From Rhodococcus sp. ABRD24 (GTDB lineage: Bacteria; Actinomycetota; Actinomycetes; Mycobacteriales; Mycobacteriaceae), in the NCBI RefSeq assembly GCF_004328705.1, contig NZ_CP035319.1, positions 1,426,001 through 1,490,000 on the forward strand: a stretch of DNA of 64,000 nt, given 5' to 3'. Under the pieces are notes generated by a model. That model saw nothing but the letters and a program-made list of their open reading frames with translations. It had not been told where the DNA came from and searched no databases. Numbering within the stretch: position 1 is the first letter of the stretch; each line of letters opens with the position of its first letter. The translations under genes and the position numbers were made by a program. This document shows, piece by piece, positions 26,959 to 38,426 of the stretch.

Positions 26959-27816
26959 GTGATTCCGGCACCCTCACACGGCACACTCACCTCGGCGGAT
27001 GCGCTGCTCCCCGATGCGGACTCCTATGCCGCGTTGTTCGCATGCCTTTCCGACCCGACGCGGATCCGCCTGCTGCATCTGCTCGCCAAAGCCACAGGAC
27101 CGGTGACCGTCGGACCGCTCGCCCGCGCTCTCGGCATCGGCCAGCCGACGTGCTCGCACCACCTCCGGAAGCTCGCCGACGCGGGCATCGTCGCGCTGCG
27201 CCGCGACGGAACCTCGACCGTCATCACGATTGCCCGCGGCGGTTCCGGTCGACTACCTCACCCTGTCGACGTGGTCATCGGCGCGCTCACCACCCCTACC
27301 CGCGGAACGCACCGCGACATCGACCCGTCGGATGTGCGCGTGTGCGCGCTCGGCGAGGCCGACTGGGAGTCGGTCCTCCGGATTCCGAGAGATGCCGACC
27401 ACACGAACGCCACTCTGGCCCCTCTCGCCGTCGATCGTCGCGAACTCGACGCGCGCTGGCTGCCCGGCCACCGCTGGGTCGCCGAGGTGGATGGGGTGGT
27501 GGTCGGCTGGGCAGCCCTGGCGCCCGTCTCATCGCGAGGGTGCTATCGGCACGTCGCGGAATCGACGGTGTTCGTCGAGAACCGTATGCGGGGGCGGGGA
27601 ATCGCGACAGCGCTGCTGGAGAAACAGGTCACCGCCGCCGACGCATCGACGCTACGAACCCTCCAGACCTCGGTGCTCGCCGGGAACCGGACCGCGCTGA
27701 GACTGCTGCACCGAGCGGGCTTCCGGACGGTGGGAGTCCGGGAAGCAATGGCGCGACACGGCGACGACTGGCTCGACGTCATCCTGCTCGAGCGTGTCCG
27801 CCGAGCCGAGTCGTGA
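26959..27816 (+). CDS. ArsR-type helix-turn-helix fused to a GNAT acetyltransferase
   Basis: This protein has 285 residues from the GTG at 26959. The N-terminal winged helix (residues about 20-95) contains LFACLSDPTRIRLLHLLA and GIGQPTCSHHLRKLADAGIV, a classic ArsR fold. The C-terminal part (about 125-280) is a GNAT domain with NRMRGRGIATALLEKQ and LLHRAGFRTVG, resembling phosphinothricin/ArsN-type acetyltransferases. It may join sensing and detoxification in one chain. An upstream ATG at 26899 is in frame but would translate TCGAT repeats with AT-rich codons. It is divergent from the acyl-CoA operon. Ligand and substrate are unknown. Confidence 0.75.
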   Translation: MIPAPSHGTLTSADALLPDADSYAALFACLSDPTRIRLLHLLAKATGPVTVGPLARALGIGQPTCSHHLRKLADAGIVALRRDGTSTVITIARGGSGRLPHPVDVVIGALTTPTRGTHRDIDPSDVRVCALGEADWESVLRIPRDADHTNATLAPLAVDRRELDARWLPGHRWVAEVDGVVVGWAALAPVSSRGCYRHVAESTVFVENRMRGRGIATALLEKQVTAADASTLRTLQTSVLAGNRTALRLLHRAGFRTVGVREAMARHGDDWLDVILLERVRRAES

Positions 27817-27845
27817 CAGCGCTGACGTCGTGACAGCGCTGACGC

Positions 27846-28196
27846 TCAGGCCGTGAGGTCGATCGCCGCCACACGCCGCCGCCCGCCCGTGAGCGACCAC
27901 TGCCGGTCCGGCTCCTGCGTAGTCGGATGGTGCCGTTCGATCGTGAAATCGGTGATCGGAAGGCGTTCCACCAGAACCGGCTCGGCCAACATGTTTCCCG
28001 CGACGCCCTGCTCGAAGAGCGAGAACGCCGTGTGGTTCACCGAGGGGACGGCAATCTGCAGTGCCGCCACAGCGGTGGAATGTGGCCCGAACTCGGCGAG
28101 GGTATGACCGCCGGCGACGGTGGTTCCGACAACCGCGTAGTAGTGCCAGTGCGAGGTGTTGCCCGGGTTGTGCGCGACGCCAGGCTCTCGAGCCAT
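27846..28196 (-). CDS. Hypothetical protein
   Basis: This is a 116-residue protein that I do not recognise. It starts MAREPGVAHNPGNTSHWHYY behind GGGAAGGGG. It has no signal peptide or clear membrane helix. A His- and Tyr-containing N-terminus is followed by mixed strand-like segments (YYAVVGTTVAGGHTLAEF). It stands alone on the minus strand, convergent with the ArsR-GNAT gene (29 bases apart). The longer frame to 28304 was trimmed to this ATG. Confidence 0.55.
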   Translation of the reverse strand: MAREPGVAHNPGNTSHWHYYAVVGTTVAGGHTLAEFGPHSTAVAALQIAVPSVNHTAFSLFEQGVAGNMLAEPVLVERLPITDFTIERHHPTTQEPDRQWSLTGGRRRVAAIDLTA

Positions 28197-28338
28197 GATG
28201 CGCCCCTTCCCTGATCGAGGCTTCCACGCGACCATAGGCCCGCACCCCGACACGTTCGCTTCCGACGCGCCGGTGCCTGACCGGCGGGCCGCTATTTTCC
28301 GCACGGAAAGCCCGGCATCACACCCGTACCGAACGAAA

Positions 28339-28372
28339 CGAACCCCCGAGCGAAGAATCGCTCGGGGGTTCG
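28339..28372 (-). terminator. Terminator after the MFS gene
   Basis: A perfect 14-base stem, CGAACCCCCGAGCG with its complement, closes on a 6-base loop. On the minus strand a T-rich stretch follows. It lies 22 bases beyond the MFS stop. Confidence 0.85.
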
Positions 28373-28393
28373 CGGTCCGGATCGAGAGGGCGC

Positions 28394-29884
28394 TCAGTGC
28401 ATCATCACCGGCACTTCCTGAGTGGTCGGCACGGTACGACGACGCGGCAGGAAGAACGCGGGGATCAGCGTGGCGAGAACGAGGACGAACGCCACCATGA
28501 AGGTGCCACCGAAGGACTCGGCGGACGCGTTCAGCATCTGCGCAACGCCGCTCGGATCGGTGGGCGGCGCAGCCTCCTTGTCGAGCCCGCGAGACGTCAT
28601 CTGACTAGTGAGAACGACCGACATCGTCGCGGTTCCGATCGAGCCCGCCGTCTGCTGCACGATGTTCATCAGGGTCGAGCCGCGGGCAATCATCTCGTGC
28701 TTGAGCGTCACCATCGCGGCAGTCATCAACGGCATCATGGTGCAACCCATACCCATGCCCATCACGAACAGCGAGCCGAGCAGGAGCGGGTACGACGACG
28801 TCGCGGTCAACTGCGTGAACGTGAACATGCCCAGCGCGATGAGGGGCAGACCGGTGAGGACGATCTTGCCGGGTCCGAGCTTGTCGACCAGCCGGCCGGC
28901 GATCGGCATCGTGATCATGGCGCCGATTCCCTGCGGTGCGAGCAACAGACCGGCCGTCAGCGCGGACTCACCGCGCACCTGGATGAAGTAGCTCGGGAAC
29001 AGTAGACCGGCGCCCATGAACGCAACGATGAACACCGTCGTGGTGAGGACGGCGATAGTCAGCTGACGATTCTTGAACAGGCGCAGATCGATCAGGGGGT
29101 CGTTCTTGCGCAGCGCATGGAAGACGAAGCCGATGATGAGTGCGAGACCGATACCGACTGGGACCAGAACATCAGGCGAGAGTCCCTTACCGTGCTCGGG
29201 AATCGACGAGACGCCGTACAGGAACAGTGCCAGACCCGGCGAGAGCAGGATCATGCCGACGAGATCGAACGACTGAGCCGGGCTCGGCTGGTCCTTCGGC
29301 AGAAGCTTGAACGCCGCCACGAGAGCGACGATGCCCACCGGCAGGTTGATGAGGAAGATCCAGTGCCAGCTGGCGGCGTCGATCAACCAGCCGCCGAGGA
29401 TGGGGCCGCCGATCGGGCCGAGCAGCATCGGGATACCGAGCACCGCCATGACGCGGCCGACGCGCTCGGGCCCAGCTGCTCGGGTCATGATCGTCATACC
29501 GAGCGGCATGAGCATACCGCCACCGAGGCCCTGCAGGACGCGGAAGCCGATCAGCGACGAGATGTCCCACGCGAACGCACACGCGACCGAGCCGATGACG
29601 AACAGCACCAGCGCGGACATGTACAGGCGTTTTGTGCCGAACCTGTCCGCTGCCCATCCCGTGACCGGGATGACGGTGGCCAGCGCCAGCGTGTACGCGG
29701 TCATGGTCCAGGCGACCACCGCGTAGGTCGTATCGAACGTCTCCGCAAATGTGGGCAGCGCGACGCTGACCACGGTGACGTCGAGAATGGACATGATGGC
29801 GCCGAGCACCACCACGGATGCGATCTTGAGAACCGCTCCGTCTAGTTTGTCCGAGGCCCCGGTTCCGGGTTCGGTCGTCGTCAT
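28394..29884 (-). CDS. MFS multidrug exporter, DHA2 (EmrB/QacA) type
   Basis: This 496-residue drug:H+ antiporter has about 14 transmembrane segments. Diagnostic stretches are LDVTVVSVALPTFAETF in the first helix, GWAADRFGTKRLYM (motif A) in the loop after the second, and GPIGGPILGGWLID (antiporter motif C) in the fifth. It overlaps the MarR regulator stop by 4 bases, so the pair forms a regulated efflux operon. The substrate is not predictable. Confidence 0.87.
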   Translation of the reverse strand: MTTTEPGTGASDKLDGAVLKIASVVVLGAIMSILDVTVVSVALPTFAETFDTTYAVVAWTMTAYTLALATVIPVTGWAADRFGTKRLYMSALVLFVIGSVACAFAWDISSLIGFRVLQGLGGGMLMPLGMTIMTRAAGPERVGRVMAVLGIPMLLGPIGGPILGGWLIDAASWHWIFLINLPVGIVALVAAFKLLPKDQPSPAQSFDLVGMILLSPGLALFLYGVSSIPEHGKGLSPDVLVPVGIGLALIIGFVFHALRKNDPLIDLRLFKNRQLTIAVLTTTVFIVAFMGAGLLFPSYFIQVRGESALTAGLLLAPQGIGAMITMPIAGRLVDKLGPGKIVLTGLPLIALGMFTFTQLTATSSYPLLLGSLFVMGMGMGCTMMPLMTAAMVTLKHEMIARGSTLMNIVQQTAGSIGTATMSVVLTSQMTSRGLDKEAAPPTDPSGVAQMLNASAESFGGTFMVAFVLVLATLIPAFFLPRRRTVPTTQEVPVMMH

Positions 29885-30351
29885 CTGCAAAATTCCTGAC
29901 TGCGAGCCCGCAGGGCGTCGCCCGCGAGTATGGGTTGAATGGCATCGAACAGTCGCGAACGGTCCCCTTCGGGGAGCCGCCCGGCGAACGCTCGGAGCTC
30001 GTCTCGTTTGTCCTCGACATGCCGGGAAGCGAGACTACGTCCCGCCTCCGACAACGAGACCCGCTTGATCCGACGGTCGACCGGATCTTCACGGCGCAGA
30101 ACCAGCTTCTGGCATACCAAGTGGTCGATGCTGCGACCAGCCGCCGCCACCGAAAGCCCCAGCCGCTCGGCGACCTCGTTGATCGCCACAGGCTCGCCGA
30201 GCTGCAGGAGCAGGAACAGCGTGCGAACCTGCGAGAACGACAGGTCCATTGCGAGGAGGGTGTCCATCGACTCGGATTCCCCCATGCCAACAAGACGCAC
30301 GAGGAATTCCTCGATTGCAATGTAGAGCTCGTCCGGAGTCACTTCAGCCAC
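29881..30351 (-). CDS. MarR-family transcriptional regulator
   Basis: This is a 156-residue MarR-type winged helix regulator. The recognition region is EVAERLGLSVAAAGRSIDHL and the wing is VLRREDPVDRRIKRVSLSEA. The GTG at 30351 is preferred; a TTG at 30375 would extend into the promoter palindrome. It is read ahead of, and overlaps, the MFS exporter gene, so it most likely represses this operon until a drug-like ligand binds. Confidence 0.83.
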   Translation of the reverse strand: MAEVTPDELYIAIEEFLVRLVGMGESESMDTLLAMDLSFSQVRTLFLLLQLGEPVAINEVAERLGLSVAAAGRSIDHLVCQKLVLRREDPVDRRIKRVSLSEAGRSLASRHVEDKRDELRAFAGRLPEGDRSRLFDAIQPILAGDALRARSQEFCR

Positions 30352-30378
30352 GGCGCAACAGTAGCGTTCGCGCAACTA

Positions 30379-30392
30379 TTGCAAGAACGCAA
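30379..30392. promoter_or_regulatory. Inverted repeat upstream of marR-MFS, candidate autoregulatory site
   Basis: TTGC and GCAA are separated by six bases, 28 bases upstream of the MarR start. TTGC/GCAA half-sites are common in MarR operators, but the arms are short and chance occurrence is possible. Confidence 0.35.
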
Positions 30393-30500
30393 ATAATCCG
30401 AGCGGTACGGCGATTCGACCGCCTGCCTACCAGAACACAAACTCCCTACCTGCGGCAACGGAGTTTCCGCGCCCCGGCGAGCGCGTGATGAAGAACACAC

Positions 30501-31466
30501 TCAATCCTGGACGAGCACGGCCTTTCCGAGCACCCGACCATCCTCGAGGTCCGCGAGGGCCACCGCCGCTTCCTCGAGCCGGTACCGCGCCTTCACCAGC
30601 GGACGCAGACCCGCCCGCACGTGCGCCACCAATGCCTCGTGGACCTCGGCGAGCGCGCTCGGCTCGGCGCGCAGGAACTCCCCCCATGCGGCACCCACGA
30701 TGCTGATGTTGCGGAACAGCACCCGATTGACCTTGACCGACGGGATTCCCCCGCCCGCGAAACCGATCACCAGCAAACGCCCCTCGGGGGCGAGCGCGCG
30801 GACCGCGTCGTCGAACGCGTCGCCGCCGACCGGATCCACCACCACGTCGGCACCGCGGTCACCGGTGAGCTCGCGCACCCGGCCGGCCCAGCCCTCCGTG
30901 AGGCTCAGTACCTCGTCCGCGCCGAGTTCGCGCAGGAAGTCCTCCGTGCCCTCTCGACGCACGACCGCAATCACCCTGGCGCCGTGTGCCTTCGCGAGCT
31001 GGATCGCCGACGTGCCGACACCGCCCGCCGCGCCGAGAACGACAACGGTCTCACCCTGCCGCAACCGGGCGCGGCGGCCGAGCGCGAACTCCATCGTCTG
31101 GTAGTTGATGATCAGCGACGCGGCTTCGTCGAACCCCAACTCCTCGGGAACCGGCAGCACCAGCTGCGGATGGACGGCGACCCGTTCGGCGTAGCCACCG
31201 AGACTCGACACCGCGAGGACCCGCTGCCCCGGCTCGAAGCCGCTGCCCTCGGGCGCACTGACCACCACACCGGCGACCTCCGTGCCCGGCACGAATGGCG
31301 GCTCGGGGCGGAGCTGGTACTTGCCGTAGCTGATCAGCAGGTCCGGGAAGCACACCCCGCTGGCCTTGACGTCGATCAGCACCATGCCGGATGCGTCCGG
31401 CTCCGGCACGTCCTGGAGCACCATCGCCGAAGGACCCGTCAGATCCGTCACCACCGCTGCGCGCAC
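30501..31466 (-). CDS. NADPH:quinone oxidoreductase-like medium-chain dehydrogenase
   Basis: This 321-residue member of the zinc-free quinone oxidoreductase branch of the MDR superfamily has an N-terminal GroES-like domain (VKASGVCFPDLLISYGKYQ, PFVPGTEVAGVV). A Rossmann domain follows (VVVLGAAGGVGTSAIQLAKA, residue about 141). The zinc ligands of alcohol dehydrogenases are absent. In M. tuberculosis and relatives such proteins are numerous, and the substrate cannot be told. It starts with GTG and stands alone between the MarR pair and fprB. Confidence 0.82.
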   Translation of the reverse strand: MRAAVVTDLTGPSAMVLQDVPEPDASGMVLIDVKASGVCFPDLLISYGKYQLRPEPPFVPGTEVAGVVVSAPEGSGFEPGQRVLAVSSLGGYAERVAVHPQLVLPVPEELGFDEAASLIINYQTMEFALGRRARLRQGETVVVLGAAGGVGTSAIQLAKAHGARVIAVVRREGTEDFLRELGADEVLSLTEGWAGRVRELTGDRGADVVVDPVGGDAFDDAVRALAPEGRLLVIGFAGGGIPSVKVNRVLFRNISIVGAAWGEFLRAEPSALAEVHEALVAHVRAGLRPLVKARYRLEEAAVALADLEDGRVLGKAVLVQD

Positions 31467-31562
31467 GCTTCCACCCTTCGTCCGGACCGGGGACCGGCGC
31501 CCCGCGCCCCGGGGACGAAACCCCGTGCACCGAAGTTACCCGCCACCACTGCCCCGCGCCCG

Positions 31563-33257
31563 TCAGTTCCCGAACAGCCCCCGGCGCTTGCGCCCCACCT
31601 CGACCATGTCCCCGGCATCGGTCATCTTCACTCGCGGCCGGCCCGACTCGACGCCCCGGCTTCGCTCGACCTCGTCGATCGCCGCCCAGCCGCGCCACGA
31701 GATGCGGTCGGGCTGCCGGCGCGAGAGCAGCTTGGACAGCTCCTTGCGACTCCCGGAGGCAGCCGGCAGGCGCCGCGCCTCGAAATCCTCCGTCAACCGC
31801 GCCACCGTCTCCTTGGCACAGGTCTTGTTCGTACCGATGACGCCGCTCGGGCCGCGCTTGATCCAGCCGGTGACGTACACCCCCGCGACCGGTTCGCCCG
31901 CGACGTCGACCACGCGGCCACGATCGTTGGGGATCACCCCGCGACGGTCGTCGAACGGGATCCCCGGCAGCGGCTTGCCGCGGTAGCCGATAGAACGGAC
32001 CACGAGGGCGGCATCGAGCCGCTCGGTGCGGCCGGTCGGACGCGCTGTCAGCACGCCGGAGGCCGACTCCACCAGTTCGTTCCGGACGATCGTCACGCCG
32101 TCCACCCGCTCCGCGCCGAGGACCTCGGTCGGCGACACCAGGTAGCGCAGCACGATCCTCCGGTTGCCCGGTCTCGCAGTCCGCTGCGAGAACTCTTGTG
32201 CCAGTACGACCTTCATCGAGACTGCGGTCCCGGCCTCGTCGGTGTCGAGCAGTGCTCGGCTCACGGGGTCGAGTTCCACCTCTGCGGGGTCGATGACTAC
32301 GTCCACACCATCGAGGTCGCCCAGCGCGAGGAATTCGGGACTGGTGTACGCCGCCTGCGCCGGGCCACGACGGCCCAGCAACACAACCTCTCGAATGTTG
32401 CTCTTGCGCAGCGCGGCGAGCGCGTGATCGGCGATGTCAGTCCTCGCGAGCGTCTCGGGATCCATCGTCAGGATGCGAGCGATGTCGAGCGCGACGTTGC
32501 CGTTACCGACAATGACCGCACGCTCCCCGGACAGGTCGAACATGCGATCGGCGTAGTCGGGGTGGCCGTTGTACCAGGCGACGAACTCGGTGGCGGCGTG
32601 ACTTCCCGGCAGCTCCTCCCCGGGAAGGCCGAGACTGCGATCACACGGCGCGCCCACCGCGTAGATCACCGCATGATGGTGCGCCAGCAGCTCATCGTGG
32701 CTGAGATGCTCACCGACCTCGACATTGAGGTGGAACCGAAACGCGTCCCGCCGCAGCGACCACTCGAACATGTCGGTGACAACCTTCGTGCCCGGATGAT
32801 CCGGCGCGACGCCAGCACGGACCAGCCCCCACGGCGTGGGTAGCTTCTCGAACATCTCCACCTCGACATCCGAGCGTTTGAGCAGCTCCTCGGCGGCATA
32901 GCAGGCCGCCGGACCGGCGCCGACGATCGCAACACGCAGCGTCCCGAGATCGCGGACGGGCGGGATTCCCGGTGAGAGCGGAGCCCAACCCGGCTGCAGC
33001 GGACGGCGGGCGTAGTAGTCGGCATTGATCTCGCGGTAGCGCTCGAGCGACTCCGTCAGCTGATCCTCCGGGAAGATCGCGCCGACCGGGCAGACATCGA
33101 CACATGCACCGCAGTCGATGCAGGCCTGCGGCTCGATATACAACATCTCGGTGGTCGCGAACTCCGCTTCCTCCGGTGTCGGGTGGATGCAGTTCACCGG
33201 GCAAGAAGAAACACAACTGGCATCGTTGCAGCAGGCCTGAGTGATGACGTAGGTCAT
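31563..33257 (-). CDS. fprB: Ferredoxin/ferredoxin-NADP+ reductase fusion FprB
   Basis: This 564-residue protein joins a bacterial two-cluster ferredoxin to an adrenodoxin-reductase-type flavoprotein. The ferredoxin part (residues 1-70) has ACCNDASCVSSCPVNC and ACIDCGACVDVCPVGA, giving two Fe-S clusters. The reductase part has VAIVGAGPAACYAAEELL (FAD, residue about 110) and VIVGNGNVALDIARIL (NADP). The C-terminal third holds GWIKRGPSGVIGTNK. It moves electrons between NADP(H) and ferredoxin for P450s and other enzymes. I chose the start MTYVITQACC at 33257. Confidence 0.93.
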   Translation of the reverse strand: MTYVITQACCNDASCVSSCPVNCIHPTPEEAEFATTEMLYIEPQACIDCGACVDVCPVGAIFPEDQLTESLERYREINADYYARRPLQPGWAPLSPGIPPVRDLGTLRVAIVGAGPAACYAAEELLKRSDVEVEMFEKLPTPWGLVRAGVAPDHPGTKVVTDMFEWSLRRDAFRFHLNVEVGEHLSHDELLAHHHAVIYAVGAPCDRSLGLPGEELPGSHAATEFVAWYNGHPDYADRMFDLSGERAVIVGNGNVALDIARILTMDPETLARTDIADHALAALRKSNIREVVLLGRRGPAQAAYTSPEFLALGDLDGVDVVIDPAEVELDPVSRALLDTDEAGTAVSMKVVLAQEFSQRTARPGNRRIVLRYLVSPTEVLGAERVDGVTIVRNELVESASGVLTARPTGRTERLDAALVVRSIGYRGKPLPGIPFDDRRGVIPNDRGRVVDVAGEPVAGVYVTGWIKRGPSGVIGTNKTCAKETVARLTEDFEARRLPAASGSRKELSKLLSRRQPDRISWRGWAAIDEVERSRGVESGRPRVKMTDAGDMVEVGRKRRGLFGN

Positions 33258-33310
33258 GATCTGTTCCCGTTCTTCACACGCCACACCGGAGGTGATGCAT
33301 GTCCCGTGGC

Positions 33311-33371
33311 CGTCACCGATGTGACGGCATTCATGTGACGTAGAGTTACAGTTATAGGTACAGGACTGTAC
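33311..33371. promoter_or_regulatory. Two perfect palindromes between fprB and the thioesterase gene
   Basis: CGTCACCGATGTGACG (33311-33326) is a fully palindromic 16-mer. GTACAG and CTGTAC separated by GA occupy 33358-33371. They lie in the 229-base divergent promoter region, on the fprB side and the middle respectively. The AT-rich bases around 33345-33357 may hold a -10 box. No regulator can be named. Confidence 0.5.
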
Positions 33372-33486
33372 TTGGGGACCGGAGACGAGACAAGCATCGA
33401 CGCCCGAATTCCGGGTGTTTCGGGGCGCCGCAGGCCAGATCGGATGTCAGAATCGGTCGACACACCGCCGAATCGAGGGACGACAC

Positions 33487-34251
33487 GTGGCATCCGATCA
33501 GATCGTCACCGCAGACCAGGTTCTCGCCGCACCGCCAGCCGACGTCCGGTGCTTCGAGACCTCCCGACCGATCCGGACTGGAGACGTCGACACCGCATAT
33601 CGCCTGCGACTCGACGGCGTCGCGCGCTACCTCCTGGACATCGGCACCGACAACCTGGCGGCCTTCGGCTTCGATCGGACCGATCCGCTGTGGATCGTGC
33701 GGCGGACGGTGATAGACGTGCACCGTGCCCCGACGTGGCCCAATCGGGTACATCTTCGCCGCTGGTGCTCGGCCCACTCGACACGCTGGTCGTCGATGCG
33801 GGTACAGCTGACCGACGACGAGGACGCCCTCATCGAGACCGAGGGATTCTGGATCAACATCGGCACCCACAGCGGAATGCCCGCGCGGATCAGCGACGGA
33901 CTACTCGACGATCTGGGCCGCACCACCGAAGAGCACCGGCTCAGATGGAGGCCCTGGCTGCCGTCCACGCCGCCGCGCTCACCCGACGACCGCGCCTTTC
34001 CCCTGCGGGTCACGGACATCGACCCGTTCAACCACGTGAACAACGCGGCCTATTGGCACGCGGTCGAGGAAGTCCTCGCGGACCGGCCGGACCTACTGGA
34101 AACTCCGCACCGGGCGATCGTCGAGCATCTGAGCCCGATCTTCGCGAGCGACAACGTGGTGCTGCGGGCCCTCGACGACGGACCCGCGCTGTCGCTGTGG
34201 TTCCTCGTCGACGGCGCCGTCCGTGCAGCGGCGCGGGTGCAGAGGCTGTAG
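33487..34251 (+). CDS. Acyl-ACP thioesterase family protein
   Basis: This protein has 254 residues from the GTG at 33487, which has GAGGGA eight bases upstream. It has two hotdog domains in tandem, as in plant FatA/FatB and bacterial PF01643 proteins. The second carries DIDPFNHVNNAAYWHAVEE with the Asn/His residues typical of the active site. It probably releases fatty acids from ACP or acts on a related thioester. A longer frame to 33415 is Arg-rich and was not used. It is convergent with rpoC and separated from it by a shared terminator. Confidence 0.82.
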   Translation: MASDQIVTADQVLAAPPADVRCFETSRPIRTGDVDTAYRLRLDGVARYLLDIGTDNLAAFGFDRTDPLWIVRRTVIDVHRAPTWPNRVHLRRWCSAHSTRWSSMRVQLTDDEDALIETEGFWINIGTHSGMPARISDGLLDDLGRTTEEHRLRWRPWLPSTPPRSPDDRAFPLRVTDIDPFNHVNNAAYWHAVEEVLADRPDLLETPHRAIVEHLSPIFASDNVVLRALDDGPALSLWFLVDGAVRAAARVQRL

Positions 34252-34279
34252 CCGGAAAACCCGCCCCGAAACGCACGAA

Positions 34280-34308
34280 GGTCCCGCCCCCGGAAAGGGG
34301 ACGGGACC
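34280..34308. terminator. Bidirectional terminator between thioesterase gene and rpoC
   Basis: GGTCCCG pairs with CGGGACC at the base and CCCC with GGGG inside, with one internal mismatch and a 5-base loop. It lies between convergent stops. Confidence 0.75.
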
Positions 34309-34324
34309 AACGTGTCAGCTCAGG

Positions 34325-38281
<3,957 letters not shown>

Positions 38282-38364
38282 GTAACTTCCTTTCCCCAGA
38301 GGGATTGTGGATCAGCGGGTGAAGCCGCTTCTCCTGACTGCCAAATTCAAATGTGCTCTAGCGC

Positions 38365-38418
38365 CCCCGGGCCGCGTGACCACGGTCTGCGTCACAGGCC
38401 GTGGTCCACGACCCGGGG
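38365..38418 (-). other. Structured rpoB-rpoC intercistronic hairpin
   Basis: CCCCGGG and CCCGGGG form an outer stem, and GACCACGG with CCGTGGTC an inner one, in the 145 bases between rpoB and rpoC. There is no clear T tract. It could be a processing or partial attenuation site that tunes the ratio of the two subunits. Confidence 0.5.
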
Positions 38419-38426
38419 ACCGAAAA

